Notes under the pieces: model-generated
Seen by the model: the letters and a program-made list of their open reading frames with translations, nothing else
Told to the model about the DNA's origin: nothing
Database searches by the model: none
Shown: positions 8,776-17,886 of the stretch, in pieces
How the letters are laid out: every line of letters starts with the position of its first letter
Position numbering within the stretch: position 1 is the stretch's first letter
Position numbers and translations under genes: made by a program
Source: M55B112 sp040903745
GTDB taxonomy: Bacteria; Bacteroidota; Bacteroidia; Bacteroidales; GCA-2748055
DNA: 64,000 nucleotides
Reading direction: 5' to 3'
Assembly: GCA_040903745.1 (NCBI GenBank)
Contig: JBBDUV010000063.1
Span: forward strand, 59,720-123,719

Positions 8776-8933
8776 TGTAATTATGATTTTTATATTGCTT
8801 TCATTGGTATGAATTCTTTATTTAAATAATCGAACCATTTATTGGTTTCACCGAGCTCATCGCCAAGGCGATTTCGGTTCATGTTCTTTTGTCTTTGCAC
8901 CGCTGAAAAACTATTTCAAATGATGAGGGGTTC

Positions 8934-9290
8934 TTATCTGCAAATGCCAAATTCTTTGGCTATCCTATGCAAAGACCTGTCCTTCGTCCAAATATCGACA
9001 TGATGAATTAAAGCCGATGCAAGAAGATGCACATCAATAAAACCCAATCCCTTTCCATAAAGTTTACTTCCTTCAAGCAAAGTGAATACTTCCTCATCCA
9101 TCACAGTATCAATTTTCGGAAGTGCTCCGAGAAGAGATAGTACCTCTTTTCGATTCGAAATATTTCCGCAGGATAATTCACCAATAACAAACTGATGAAT
9201 AGCTGCCTGGCCAGAATAAAGCAATTCCTTTAATTCCTCATCCGAATGATGAAGGTGATCGATCCAAACAGAAGTGTCAACCAATATCAT
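8934..9290 (-). CDS. vapC: VapC-type PIN-domain ribonuclease toxin
   Basis: 118 residues, one PIN domain. VapC toxins are Mg-dependent endoribonucleases that cut specific RNAs, commonly initiator tRNA or rRNA. The four acidic metal ligands are present: Asp5 (LVDTSVWID), Glu38 (IGELSCG), Asp86 (GFIDVHLLA) and Asp104 (TKDRSL). The start overlaps the antitoxin stop as ATGA, standard for toxin-antitoxin pairs, so translation is coupled. With an intact catalytic set and partner it should be functional. Confidence 0.92.
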   Translation of the reverse strand: MILVDTSVWIDHLHHSDEELKELLYSGQAAIHQFVIGELSCGNISNRKEVLSLLGALPKIDTVMDEEVFTLLEGSKLYGKGLGFIDVHLLASALIHHVDIWTKDRSLHRIAKEFGICR

Positions 9291-9484
9291 TCTGCTTCCG
9301 GTTTTCTCCTGGGAATGCTTTTTACCGTTTTTTCAGTTCCACCAAGGGCTGCAAGCCGTTTTGCACTCTCCTGGGCGATCAAAGCTTCCAAACCCCGTCT
9401 GACCAGGGCTGTTTTCTCTGAAATACCTGTGAGCCTGGATGCTTTTCCAAGGATGTGATCATCAATGTTCAGCGTTGTTTTCAT
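9287..9484 (-). CDS. vapB: VapB-type antitoxin
   Basis: 65 residues. The N-terminal ribbon-helix-helix (MKTTLNIDDHILGKASRLTG) binds DNA and the C-terminal tail (SIPRRKPEAE) would wrap the toxin. An upstream in-frame ATG at 9505 would add seven residues, but MKTTLNID is the family start. The pair is probably autoregulated through the palindrome at 9541-9562. Confidence 0.9.
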   Translation of the reverse strand: MKTTLNIDDHILGKASRLTGISEKTALVRRGLEALIAQESAKRLAALGGTEKTVKSIPRRKPEAE

Positions 9485-9540
9485 CTGTATATGTCCATTC
9501 CCCAATCATATGGGATTCATCTCCGAAATATATACAAAAT

Positions 9541-9562
9541 ATATGTATTTATCAATACATAT
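9541..9562. promoter_or_regulatory. Inverted repeat upstream of vapBC (candidate operator)
   Basis: Exact 9-bp arms ATATGTATT and AATACATAT flank a 4-nt spacer, about 57 bp upstream of the vapB start. Ribbon-helix-helix antitoxins repress their own operon by binding such dyads. The surrounding DNA is AT-rich. Confidence 0.5.
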
Positions 9563-9634
9563 TAGCCATATTTGCCGAGGATTTCACATAAAAAGTTAGC
9601 TCATCACAGTATTCCCTGCGCGCTCCCGCATCGG

Positions 9635-9668
9635 TGCGGGGCAAGTCCCCGATAAATGCGGGGCAAGT
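9635..9668. repeat. Short GC-rich direct repeat
   Basis: TGCGGGGCAAGT occurs at 9635-9646 and again at 9657-9668, with GTCCCCG and a CGCATCGGTGCG palindrome nearby. It stands out from the AT-rich flanks, between the vapBC operator and the hydrolase gene. It could be a fragment of a dispersed repeat; no function can be seen. Confidence 0.45.
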
Positions 9669-9751
9669 TATGCTCTCAGAATTTATTTTATTACCTTAGT
9701 GTTCAATATCCCAAATATATAATTTTTGGGGAACTGACCAAAAACGAACCA

Positions 9752-10579
9752 ATGACACGATATAAAGATTCCTGGTTTACTACAGCTGACAATAAAAAAC
9801 TATACCTGCAGGAATGGATCCCGGAGAAAGAACCCACCGCCCTTATCCTCTACGTCCACGGCCTGGGCAGTCACGGGGGAAGGCTCGATCACTGGGCCGA
9901 AAGATTTGTAAAGCAGGGAGTTGCTTTTTTTGCCTACGACCAGCGCGGACATGGAAAATCGGATGGAAAAAGGGGGCACCCGACCCATATTAAATACCTT
10001 ATTCATGATGTAAAGGCGATGGTGACTCAACTCAGGGAGGCATATCCTGAAAAACCGGTTATACTTTACGGACACAGCATGGGCGGTGCCATTGCCATCA
10101 ACTATGTCATCAGCACCACCTTTACCGTCGATGCCCTCATCGTTACCTCCCCCTGGCTTAAGCTGGTCAACCCACCTTCAAAGAGCCTGGTAAAACTGAT
10201 CAAACCCCTGCTGAGGATCGCCCCGGGCATCTCCCTTCCCAACGGACTCGATCCGAAAGATATATCACACGATGAGCAAGAGGTGCAGAAATATGCAGAA
10301 GATCCGTTGGTACACAACAAGATATCTATCGGACTGTTCAAGTCGGTCTACGAGGCCGGGTACAATGCCCTGCGAAATGTCTATAAGATCAACTGCCCGT
10401 TTCTGATCATGCATGGTACGGGCGACCGTATCACTTCGGCAAAGGCAAGCGAAGAGTATGTGATGAATACAAGCGACCGCACACGGCTCAAACTCTGGGA
10501 GGGGGCCTATCATGAGTTGCACCACGAACCAAACAGGGAAGAGGTGTTCAACTATATTGCCGACTGGCTGAAGGAGTAA
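9752..10579 (+). CDS. Alpha/beta hydrolase (monoacylglycerol lipase-like)
   Basis: 275 residues from ATG 9752; the frame opens 96 nt earlier, but MTRYKDSWFTTADNKKLY is the family start. The serine hydrolase fold is shown by the oxyanion region YVHGLGSHGG, the nucleophile elbow GHSMGG, the acid in HGTGDRITS and the histidine in YHELHHE. This set is typical of serine aminopeptidase S33/monoacylglycerol lipase-like enzymes that hydrolyse lipid esters. There is no signal peptide, so it is likely cytosolic. The substrate is unknown. Confidence 0.88.
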   Translation: MTRYKDSWFTTADNKKLYLQEWIPEKEPTALILYVHGLGSHGGRLDHWAERFVKQGVAFFAYDQRGHGKSDGKRGHPTHIKYLIHDVKAMVTQLREAYPEKPVILYGHSMGGAIAINYVISTTFTVDALIVTSPWLKLVNPPSKSLVKLIKPLLRIAPGISLPNGLDPKDISHDEQEVQKYAEDPLVHNKISIGLFKSVYEAGYNALRNVYKINCPFLIMHGTGDRITSAKASEEYVMNTSDRTRLKLWEGAYHELHHEPNREEVFNYIADWLKE

Positions 10580-10630
10580 AACCTCATCATTACTTACAAA
10601 TATTACAGCGGTGCAAAGACAATAGAATCT

Positions 10631-11608
10631 ATGAAATTCAGAACCGAGATCGATATAAAAAAGGCCCCATACCCAATAGGATATGAGAAACCGGTCGTCA
10701 TGCTGGGTTCCTGTTTTACCGACAATACAGGCAGTTACCTGGAAAAATACCTTTTCCATGTCTCAGTCAACCCTTTCGGCGTGATCTATAACCCACTGAG
10801 TATCTCAAACAGCATTACTGCGCTTATTGGGAAGGAGGAATACCTGGAAGAGGAACTGCGGTTCCACGACGGATTATGGTTCTCATTCGACCACTACACG
10901 AAATTCTCCGACCCCGACAGGAAGATAGCAACCGAAAAGATCAACAAGGCGTTCCTGGAAGCCAAACAGCTGTTCCAACGGGCGGGTCACCTCATCCTGA
11001 CATTCGGATCGGCCTATGTTTACGAACGCAAGGAAACAGGGAAAATCGTGAATAACTGTCACAAACTGCCGGCATCACAATTTATCCGCAGGCTATTAAC
11101 GGTGAAGGAGATCGTTCAGCATTACCAGGCGCTGGTGGATCAGATACTCTCCATCTACCCGGAAATAAAGATCATTCTCACGGTGAGCCCGGTACGCCAT
11201 ATCAAGGACGGACTCACCGGTAACCAGCAGAGCAAGTCAACATTGCTGCTATCCGCCGGCGAACTGGAAAAGCTGTATCCTGATACCTGCTATTATTTCC
11301 CCTCCTACGAAATCATGATGGACGATCTGCGCGGTTACCGCTTCTACAGTGCCGATCTGCTCCATCCCAACGGACAGGCCATTGAATACATCTGGAACCA
11401 TTTCCTCGGAAACTGTATCAAAGAAGATGCGGAAAAAATCATCAAAAGCCTGGATCCACTGATGAAGGCTCTTCATCACCGTCCGCTGCATGCCCACACC
11501 GAACAGTATAAAAAATTTCGGGAACTATTGGCGGAAAAAATGAGGAAACTAAAAAAAGATTTTCCGTTTCTTCAATGGTCTGAAATAGACAATTTTTTAA
11601 CTTATTAG
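10631..11608 (+). CDS. GSCFA domain protein
   Basis: 325 residues. The name-giving motif GSCFTDN (residues 26-32) is followed by NPFGVIYNPLSI, and HPNGQAIEYIW provides the late His/Asn block, all features of the GSCFA family, which is related to SGNH/GDSL hydrolases. The catalytic-type Ser is in GSCFT and the His in LLHPNG. The biological substrate is not known. It follows the hydrolase by 51 bp on the same strand and may share its transcript. Confidence 0.9.
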   Translation: MKFRTEIDIKKAPYPIGYEKPVVMLGSCFTDNTGSYLEKYLFHVSVNPFGVIYNPLSISNSITALIGKEEYLEEELRFHDGLWFSFDHYTKFSDPDRKIATEKINKAFLEAKQLFQRAGHLILTFGSAYVYERKETGKIVNNCHKLPASQFIRRLLTVKEIVQHYQALVDQILSIYPEIKIILTVSPVRHIKDGLTGNQQSKSTLLLSAGELEKLYPDTCYYFPSYEIMMDDLRGYRFYSADLLHPNGQAIEYIWNHFLGNCIKEDAEKIIKSLDPLMKALHHRPLHAHTEQYKKFRELLAEKMRKLKKDFPFLQWSEIDNFLTY

Positions 11609-11686
11609 TGTTTTTAAGATACTTTTGTTTAATCTTTTATTTGTTTATGTCAACATTTTATTGAACAAAAAAATCTTGCCGGTGTT

Positions 11687-12717
11687 ATGGAGAAAAATAG
11701 TTTGATTACACCAAAAGTTGTTAAACAGATGTCGCTTAAAAAAATCACAATCCCGCTGTTATTTGGTCTGCTTGTCAATTTCACCTACGGACAGAAAGGG
11801 GTAATAGAGGGTCGCGTATACAATTCCAAGAACAACACACCGGTAGAGTTCGCATCAATCGCGATATTTGGAACCAGCATCGGGTCGATCAGCGACCTTG
11901 ACGGAAATTTTCTGTTTACTGGACTTGAGCCAGGGTTTGTCGAGCTAAGGGTGTCATCTGTTGGATTTGAAAATTATGTATCCGAGGCGATACAGATAAC
12001 GAATTCGGGAAAGACGTTTATTGAGATACCCCTTCTCTCTTACGGATTCCATTTCGCTGGCCAGCAAGGGTGCGGATTTCGGTCTGTACGGCGCCGAGCC
12101 GGTAACATCGACTGCAGAAGGAAGATCCTATGGCACGGAGGTGCTTTACAGAAACAAGGACCTCTATAAATTTAACCTGATCCTCTCCTACACGCTGGTA
12201 AGAAGTGAAACAAAGCCTTTGAAGGCGGCATTGGTTGACAGGGAATGGATCCCGACCGCCTGGGACAACCGGCACCTGCTGAACCTGACCGGATTCAGGA
12301 AGTTTAACAAGAACTGGCAGGTGGGATTCAAGTGGCGCTTCGTGGGAGGAGTACCTTATACACCGATCGATGTCGAAGCAAGTTCAAATGTTTTCAACTG
12401 GGACATTACCGGGCGTGAAATCTTAGATCTTACAAATTACAACGACCTGCGATTTAAACCATTTTGATCAACTCGATGTGCGGGTTGCCAAAGAGTGGTT
12501 TCTTGACAATTTCACACTTAATCTGTATCTTGACGTTCAAAACCTGTATAACTACAGGACCACAGGAACAGAGTTTCTTGTGCAGCAATTTGAAAACGGA
12601 CGACCGGTCATTGAAAATCTCGAAGCACCCATGGATCAGCAACGCTATGAATTGGAGCCGGAAAAAACCGAGGTGGGTACCCTCTTGCCTTCAGTAGGTG
12701 TTATTCTAAAGTTCTAG
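11687..12717 (+). pseudogene. TonB-dependent outer-membrane receptor, internally deleted and frameshifted
   Basis: The first part (11687 to about 12030) gives a signal peptide and a CarboxypepD_reg-like domain (GVIEGRVYNSKNNTPVEFAS, then DLDGNFLF and VSSVGFENY). After KTFIEIP the sequence jumps, in another frame, to the C-terminal barrel of a TonB receptor (YPFSLTDSISLASKGADFGL, later WIPTAWDNRHLLNLTG). A second one-base shift near 12445-12466 is needed to reach FDQLDVRVAKEWF and the end at GVILKF. The plug and most of the barrel, several hundred codons, are absent. It cannot make a working receptor. Confidence 0.85.
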
Positions 12718-12811
12718 TTATAAAGCATCTAGTGTGCAAAAGAAAAATCAGTATATAAAAACATAGGTGCAAATAAAATATTAATGAGCTAACAAATAAA
12801 TATTTACATAT

Positions 12812-13210
12812 ATGAGCCGATCATATCTAATTATCCCGGCAGTATTAGTGTTTTTTACCTTTTCCTGTAGGAGCGCAAAGGTTCCTGAATCAGAGATTCC
12901 GGAAACCATAACATCAAATACCACTGGGAGCGGTCAGCAGTTACAGATAGAATTTATCCGGGGTGAGGCACACAACCATCCGCTGATGGCCCTCTGGGTT
13001 GAGAGTGAAAGCGGACAGTTCATCCAGACCCTGTTTGTGGCCGAATCGCTGGGAAAAGGAATTTTCCAACATGGGAACGCCACCTCCGGAAAATGGCTCC
13101 CCGCTGCCATCCGGCGTCCGGCTGCCCTGCCGGTATGGTCGCACAGCCGGGGAGTAATGGTCCACTGCACTGAATATTACCCGGAGTATCAAGGTTCGTC
13201 AGATAGATAA
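12812..13210 (+). pseudogene. DUF2271-like lipoprotein, truncated
   Basis: 132 residues: a lipoprotein-type signal (VFFTFSC, Cys at about 19) and then the N-terminal half of a DUF2271-like domain (QLQIEFIRGEAHNHPLMALW, SLGKGIFQHGNATSGKWLP, RRPAALPVWSHSRG). In the family a long conserved half follows; here about 20 unrelated codons lead to a stop. The tail may be the end of another gene joined by deletion, since a second frame across it is also open to a stop just before the ABC gene. Family assignment is from memory of the motif order. Confidence 0.6.
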
Positions 13211-13219
13211 TTAAAAATT

Positions 13220-13903
13220 ATGATCAAAACCATCGATCTTGTAAAGGTATTCCGTACAGATGAAGTGAAAACCACAGCGCTGAACAAGGTAAATATTGAG
13301 GTAGTGGATGGTGAATTTGTTGCCATCATGGGCCCTTCCGGCTGCGGAAAGTCGACACTACTGAACATTCTCGGACTGCTGGATAATCCTACGGGAGGCT
13401 CCTATCTGTTTGGTGACAGAGAAGTGGCCGGACTGAAAGAGAAGCAGAGGACCAACCTGCGAAAGGGAACCATCGGGTTTGTCTTCCAGAGCTTCAACCT
13501 GATCGACGAGCTTACCGTATTTGAAAACATCGAACTACCACTGCTCTATTTGAAGATGTCGGGCTCTGAAAGAAAAAAAAAGGTAAGTGCGGTGATGGAG
13601 CGGATGAAGATTTCGCACAGGAAAAATCACTTTCCGCAGCAACTATCGGGCGGACAGCAGCAGCGTGTTGCCATTGCCAGGGCAGTAGTAACCAATCCAA
13701 AGCTGATCCTAGCCGATGAGCCAACAGGAAATCTTGACTCAGCCAACAGCGATGAGGTAATGGCCCTGCTCACGGAACTAAATGAAGAGGGCACAACCAT
13801 CATCATGGTGACCCACTCACCCAGTGATGCGGAAAAAGCACACAGGATCATACAACTCTTCGACGGACATATCGTCACCGAAAACATTCATAAGAGGCTT
13901 TAA
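13220..13903 (+). CDS. ABC transporter ATP-binding protein (MacB/LolD type), orphan
   Basis: 227 residues, complete. Walker A GPSGCGKST (about 36-44), signature LSGGQQQRVAIARA, Walker B LILADEPTGNLD and the H-loop MVTHS are intact. Such ATPases power MacB/LolCDE-like or FtsX-like permeases in lipoprotein, peptide or drug export. No permease gene is next to it: 13904-14279 is empty and amtB follows. With two damaged genes upstream, the remaining members were probably lost, so this may be a relic or serve a distant permease. Confidence 0.9.
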   Translation: MIKTIDLVKVFRTDEVKTTALNKVNIEVVDGEFVAIMGPSGCGKSTLLNILGLLDNPTGGSYLFGDREVAGLKEKQRTNLRKGTIGFVFQSFNLIDELTVFENIELPLLYLKMSGSERKKKVSAVMERMKISHRKNHFPQQLSGGQQQRVAIARAVVTNPKLILADEPTGNLDSANSDEVMALLTELNEEGTTIIMVTHSPSDAEKAHRIIQLFDGHIVTENIHKRL

Positions 13904-14279
13904 GCTGACTGATCAAAGAGGCAAGTCCTTATCAGCGAACAGTTCGCTACCGGCAATTTCCCGGGAAGCTTGACGGGAAGATCCTACCCATAATACCGGG
14001 TTGTTTAAAATATTTACAATCACCTTCTCCATGGAACTTACTTTTCATTCTTTGCTTCCCCGCATTTCAGAAGTTACAGATCACCATTACTGCCTTCAAA
14101 TCATACATTGTATTTCATTACACACCCCTGTTTTTATATGGGTGCGGTTAGATTTAATTGTATTTTTTTACTTATAACATTTACATTTTATAGGATATAT
14201 TTATTTTTTTTATTGTTTTTTTCATTTTTACCCCCTATTTTTGAGGGATTATTATTTTATCAACAATTAAACTATTAAA
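13904..14279. other. Intergenic region upstream of amtB
   Basis: No gene. A 15-bp palindrome, AGCGAAC-A-GTTCGCT, lies at 13934-13948, and a TTCCCGGGAA palindrome soon after; either could be the end of the ABC transcript. The right half is very T-rich, with a weak CCCT...AGGG hairpin near 14231-14248. I saw no sigma-54 site and no convincing TAnnTTTG box. Confidence 0.5.
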
Positions 14280-15611
14280 ATGAAATCTTTCACACGAAAA
14301 GTCTTTTTCACCCTTGTATTGCTATTAACCGTTTACACGGTGATAGATGCATCGGATGGCAACGGTATTGACAGTGGAGCCACAGCATGGATGCTGACCT
14401 CCACAGCGCTTGTTTTATTAATGATTCCTGGTTTGGCCATGTTCTATGGCGGACTGGTACGTTCAAAAAATGTTCTGGGCACGATTATGCACAGTTTTGC
14501 AGCCATGGGCGTGATGAGTGTCCTGTGGGTGGGGATTAGCTACAGCATGTGTTTTGGTCCGAATGTGCTGGGGGGCTGGATTGGTTGGAACCCCGATTTT
14601 ATCATGCTAAAGGGAATCGACGAATCAATCCTGGATGCCGGTGTTCCGGAGTATGTCTTTTCCATGTTCCAGGGAAAGTTCGCGATCATCACCCCTGCCC
14701 TGATCGCCGGGGCATTTGCTGAAAGGGTCTCTTTCAAGGCATACATTGCCTTCATTGCACTTTGGGGATTATTTATATACAATCCGCTGTGTCACTGGGT
14801 ATGGGCCGAAGATGGATTTCTTTTCAATATGGGAGCCAACGGAGCAATTGATTTTGCGGGGGGTACTGTGGTACACATTTCAGCTGGTGTAAGCGGACTT
14901 GTTGCTGTAATATACATGGGAGCCAGACGCGGTTTCCCATTTCAGGCGGTGCGTCCGAATAACCTGGTTATCACAATGTTAGGCGCGGGATTGCTTTGGG
15001 TGGGCTGGTTTGGTTTCAATGCCGGCAGCAGTGTATCGTCGGGGCTTTCAACGGCGCAGGCGCTGACAGCCACGCAGGCAGCTGCGGCTTCAGGGGCGCT
15101 GGTCTGGATGATCATTGAAGGGGTACACCGCGGCAAAGCCACTGCGCTTGGATTTGCTTCCGGGATTCTTGCCGGTCTGGTAGCTATTACGCCAGCTGCA
15201 GGTGTAGTGCAGCCTGGTGGCGCATTGGCCCTGGGTGCTATCTCTGCGATCATATGCTATTTTGCCATCCTGATGAAAAACAGGTTGGGTTACGACGACA
15301 GTCTGGATGCATTCGGATTGCATGGTGTCGGTGGTATTGTCGGGGCCCTGGTCCTTACCTTTTTCATTCGCCCGACATGGATGGCTGAAGCAGCAGAAGC
15401 TGCGGGCGGAAGCTGGACCATCTGGCAGCAGTTTGGCGTTCAGGCAACTGCCGTCGGAATTGCGATCGCCTATGCTGGAGTACTAACGCTGGTGCTGATC
15501 TTTATTGTGGATAAGATCTTCGGCATACGTTCCACTGAAAAAGAGGAGATGGCAGGGCTTGACAGATCCTACCACGGTGAACGCGGCTATGGATTGATCA
15601 ATCCGAACTAA
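14280..15611 (+). CDS. amtB: Ammonium transporter
   Basis: 443 residues with a signal-like N-terminus and about eleven membrane segments. It carries ammonium across the inner membrane. The Amt signatures are present: GLAMFYGGLVRSKN early, and the pore-histidine segments FAGGTVVHISAGVSG and DAFGLHGVGGIVGAL. The PII gene follows on the same strand about 100 bp later, the normal arrangement in which GlnK plugs the transporter when nitrogen is plentiful. Confidence 0.97.
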   Translation: MKSFTRKVFFTLVLLLTVYTVIDASDGNGIDSGATAWMLTSTALVLLMIPGLAMFYGGLVRSKNVLGTIMHSFAAMGVMSVLWVGISYSMCFGPNVLGGWIGWNPDFIMLKGIDESILDAGVPEYVFSMFQGKFAIITPALIAGAFAERVSFKAYIAFIALWGLFIYNPLCHWVWAEDGFLFNMGANGAIDFAGGTVVHISAGVSGLVAVIYMGARRGFPFQAVRPNNLVITMLGAGLLWVGWFGFNAGSSVSSGLSTAQALTATQAAAASGALVWMIIEGVHRGKATALGFASGILAGLVAITPAAGVVQPGGALALGAISAIICYFAILMKNRLGYDDSLDAFGLHGVGGIVGALVLTFFIRPTWMAEAAEAAGGSWTIWQQFGVQATAVGIAIAYAGVLTLVLIFIVDKIFGIRSTEKEEMAGLDRSYHGERGYGLINPN

Positions 15612-15619
15612 TAAATGAC

Positions 15620-15658
15620 ACTATGGCGGGTTCATTCTGGGTACAGCCCGCCCATAGT
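15620..15658 (+). other. Hairpin between amtB and glnK
   Basis: ACTATGGCGGG pairs with CCCGCCCATAGT (one bulge) around a 16-nt loop, starting 9 bp after the amtB stop. No T-run follows, so it is more likely a processing or attenuation structure that sets the ratio of the two gene products than a full terminator. Confidence 0.5.
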
Positions 15659-15708
15659 ACCGTAAAAATTGTATTAAACCCGTATGTAAAATTTTAAAAA
15701 ATATTCAA

Positions 15709-16059
15709 GTGAAACTTATCATCGCAATCATCCGTGAATCACAGCTCGATGAAGTGCGCGAAGCACTTATCGCAGCAGAAATATCAAGAATAACCGTCTC
15801 AAAAGTCTCCGGGCATGGACAACAGCAGCAGGAGGAGTATTACCGTGGACAAAAGATTATTCCCAACCTCATCCCCAAGATCAAGATCGAAATTGCAGTG
15901 AACGATGAATATGTCGATACAACGGTCAACACAATTATCAAAGCTGCCAGGACGAGCAATGGTGAGCAGGGGGAGATCGGAGATGGCAAGCTATTTATCC
16001 TCCCACTGGAAGAGTGTATCCGCATCAGAACGGGCGAAAAGGGAGGATCGGCTATTTGA
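15709..16059 (+). CDS. glnK: Nitrogen regulatory PII protein
   Basis: 116 residues, starting at a GTG. PII proteins sense 2-oxoglutarate and ATP/ADP and control ammonium uptake and nitrogen metabolism. The T-loop has EEYYRGQ in place of the enterobacterial ELYRG, so a modifiable-type tyrosine is present, and the KIKIEIAVND strand and GDGKLFILPLEECIRIRTGE C-terminal block are typical. Linkage to amtB makes it a GlnK-type protein. It is convergent with abgT, 11 bp apart. Confidence 0.95.
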   Translation: MKLIIAIIRESQLDEVREALIAAEISRITVSKVSGHGQQQQEEYYRGQKIIPNLIPKIKIEIAVNDEYVDTTVNTIIKAARTSNGEQGEIGDGKLFILPLEECIRIRTGEKGGSAI

Positions 16060-16070
16060 AAAAGTAAAAT

Positions 16071-17588
16071 CTAATAATAAAGTCCTGCATCCGGACCGAG
16101 GGGCAACCCGATCCAGACCCATAGTACAAGCAGGATCGTCCAGACGATAAAGAATGCGATGGAGTATGGCAGCATAGTAGCAATCACCGTTCCGATCCCT
16201 GCTTTATTGTCATATTTCTGTACGAACGCAATGATCAGTGCAAAGAAACTCATCATAGGAGAAATAACATTGGTTACACTGTCGCCAATCCGGAATATCA
16301 CCTGGGCCAGCTCCGGGGAGTACCCCAGAAACATAAAGATCGGAATAAAGATCGGGGCGATCAGTGCCCACTTTGCTGATGCACTACCCATGAACATGTT
16401 CAGGGTGGCGGCAAAAATAACGAACATAATTAACAGGGGAATCAGTCCCATGTTCATGGCCGATAACAGTCCGGCTCCCTTGATGGCAATAATCAGACCC
16501 AAATTGCTCCATTTAAAATAGGCCACAAACTGCGCGGCAAAAAAGACCAGTACCATGTATGTCGTCAATGTTTTCAGACTCTCGCCCATGCTGTTCATCA
16601 CATCGGCATCGTTCCGGTACGTTTTCGTAACCGCGCCATAGGTAACGCCCGCAAAAGCGCATAGGATCACCAGCCAGGCCACCACGCCCCTGATCAGGGG
16701 TGAATTGATCACCGTCCCATCATCTCCCCTGAGAAAACCGTTTTCAGGTATAATACCAATCAGAATAATGGCCACGACTCCCAGTGTAGCAACACCGCTC
16801 CATTTAATCCCCTTTCTTTCCAGGGGTGTCAGTGGTCCGAATTCATCATTGTGCTCAACTCCTTTGCTATCATAATCACCCAGCCTTGGTGCAACGATAC
16901 GTTCCGTAACGAAGGTTCCTACAAATGCAATAACGAATGTCGAAACGATCATAAAATAATAGTTTGCTGTAGGATTCACATAATAATCGGGATCAACAAT
17001 CTGGGCAGCTTCCGTACTCAGTCCTGCCAGCAAAGGATCAATGGAACCGATCAGGAGGTTGGCGGAAAAGCCGCCAGAAACACCAGCAAAGGCAGCAGCC
17101 ATACCTGTTATGGGATGCCGTCCGACCGCCTGGAAGATGATGCCTGCCAATGGGATCAACAGCACATAACCAATATCCGATGCAAAATTTGAAACGATAC
17201 CGGCAAAGACCAGCACAAAGGTAAGCAGACGCCGCGGTGCCGAGAGCACCAGCAGCCTGATGAGTGCGCCGATCAGCCCGCTCCCTTCTGCGATACCAAT
17301 CCCCAGCATGGCTACCAGGACAATTCCCAGGGGAGCAAACCCGGTGTAATTATCGACCAGTTCAAGCAAAATCCGGTGAAATCCCTCTTTCGAAAGAAGG
17401 TTCACCACATTGATCTCCTCCCCCGTTCCCGGATGGACTCCCGACCAATTAAAAATATAGGCAATAAAGGAGAAAAGAAGAACGGAAAGTGCAAATAACA
17501 AAAAAAGCGTTGCAGGATGTGGCAACGCGTTTCCAACTTTCTCGGTGGCATTTAACAGCCTGTCAACAAAAGATCGTTTTTTCGCCAT
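16071..17588 (-). CDS. AbgT family transporter
   Basis: 505 residues, about 11-13 membrane segments. AbgT-family proteins take up p-aminobenzoyl-glutamate or export sulfonamide-like drugs. Family segments are visible: ALPHPATLFLLFAL near the N-terminus, NFASDIGYVLLIPLAGIIF and GGFSANLLIGSIDPLLAGLS in the middle, and MGSASAKWALIAPIFIPIF later. Neighbours give no hint about the substrate; amtB-glnK converge on it. It appears to be a single-gene transcript. Confidence 0.92.
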   Translation of the reverse strand: MAKKRSFVDRLLNATEKVGNALPHPATLFLLFALSVLLFSFIAYIFNWSGVHPGTGEEINVVNLLSKEGFHRILLELVDNYTGFAPLGIVLVAMLGIGIAEGSGLIGALIRLLVLSAPRRLLTFVLVFAGIVSNFASDIGYVLLIPLAGIIFQAVGRHPITGMAAAFAGVSGGFSANLLIGSIDPLLAGLSTEAAQIVDPDYYVNPTANYYFMIVSTFVIAFVGTFVTERIVAPRLGDYDSKGVEHNDEFGPLTPLERKGIKWSGVATLGVVAIILIGIIPENGFLRGDDGTVINSPLIRGVVAWLVILCAFAGVTYGAVTKTYRNDADVMNSMGESLKTLTTYMVLVFFAAQFVAYFKWSNLGLIIAIKGAGLLSAMNMGLIPLLIMFVIFAATLNMFMGSASAKWALIAPIFIPIFMFLGYSPELAQVIFRIGDSVTNVISPMMSFFALIIAFVQKYDNKAGIGTVIATMLPYSIAFFIVWTILLVLWVWIGLPLGPDAGLYY

Positions 17589-17886
17589 ATGTTCATCTAT
17601 ATAAAAAGAGTGAGCGAAAATAGTAAAGATTATTCAGCTGTGAAAGTCTTATTCAGCACGATGTAATGTTGTCGTTCTGATCAAAAAAAAACAATGCTCT
17701 TGCAAGTCTTAATGTATGATCTGCCACTAAGCAATCCATGTATATTCAGGCCTTAGAGTCAAGTGACTGTACCATAAAGACCGAGAGCTGCCCTGCTGCA
17801 ATTTTACTTCCCAATCCGGGATGGCGCAGTATATGCACTAAGTCACTATATTTACAGCAAAATTTATTGTGAAATTGTTTTTAAAC

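Noticed and set aside
13904..14279. Sigma-54 promoter for amtB-glnK
   Set aside because: No TGGCAC-N5-TTGCA-like sequence found on the coding strand.
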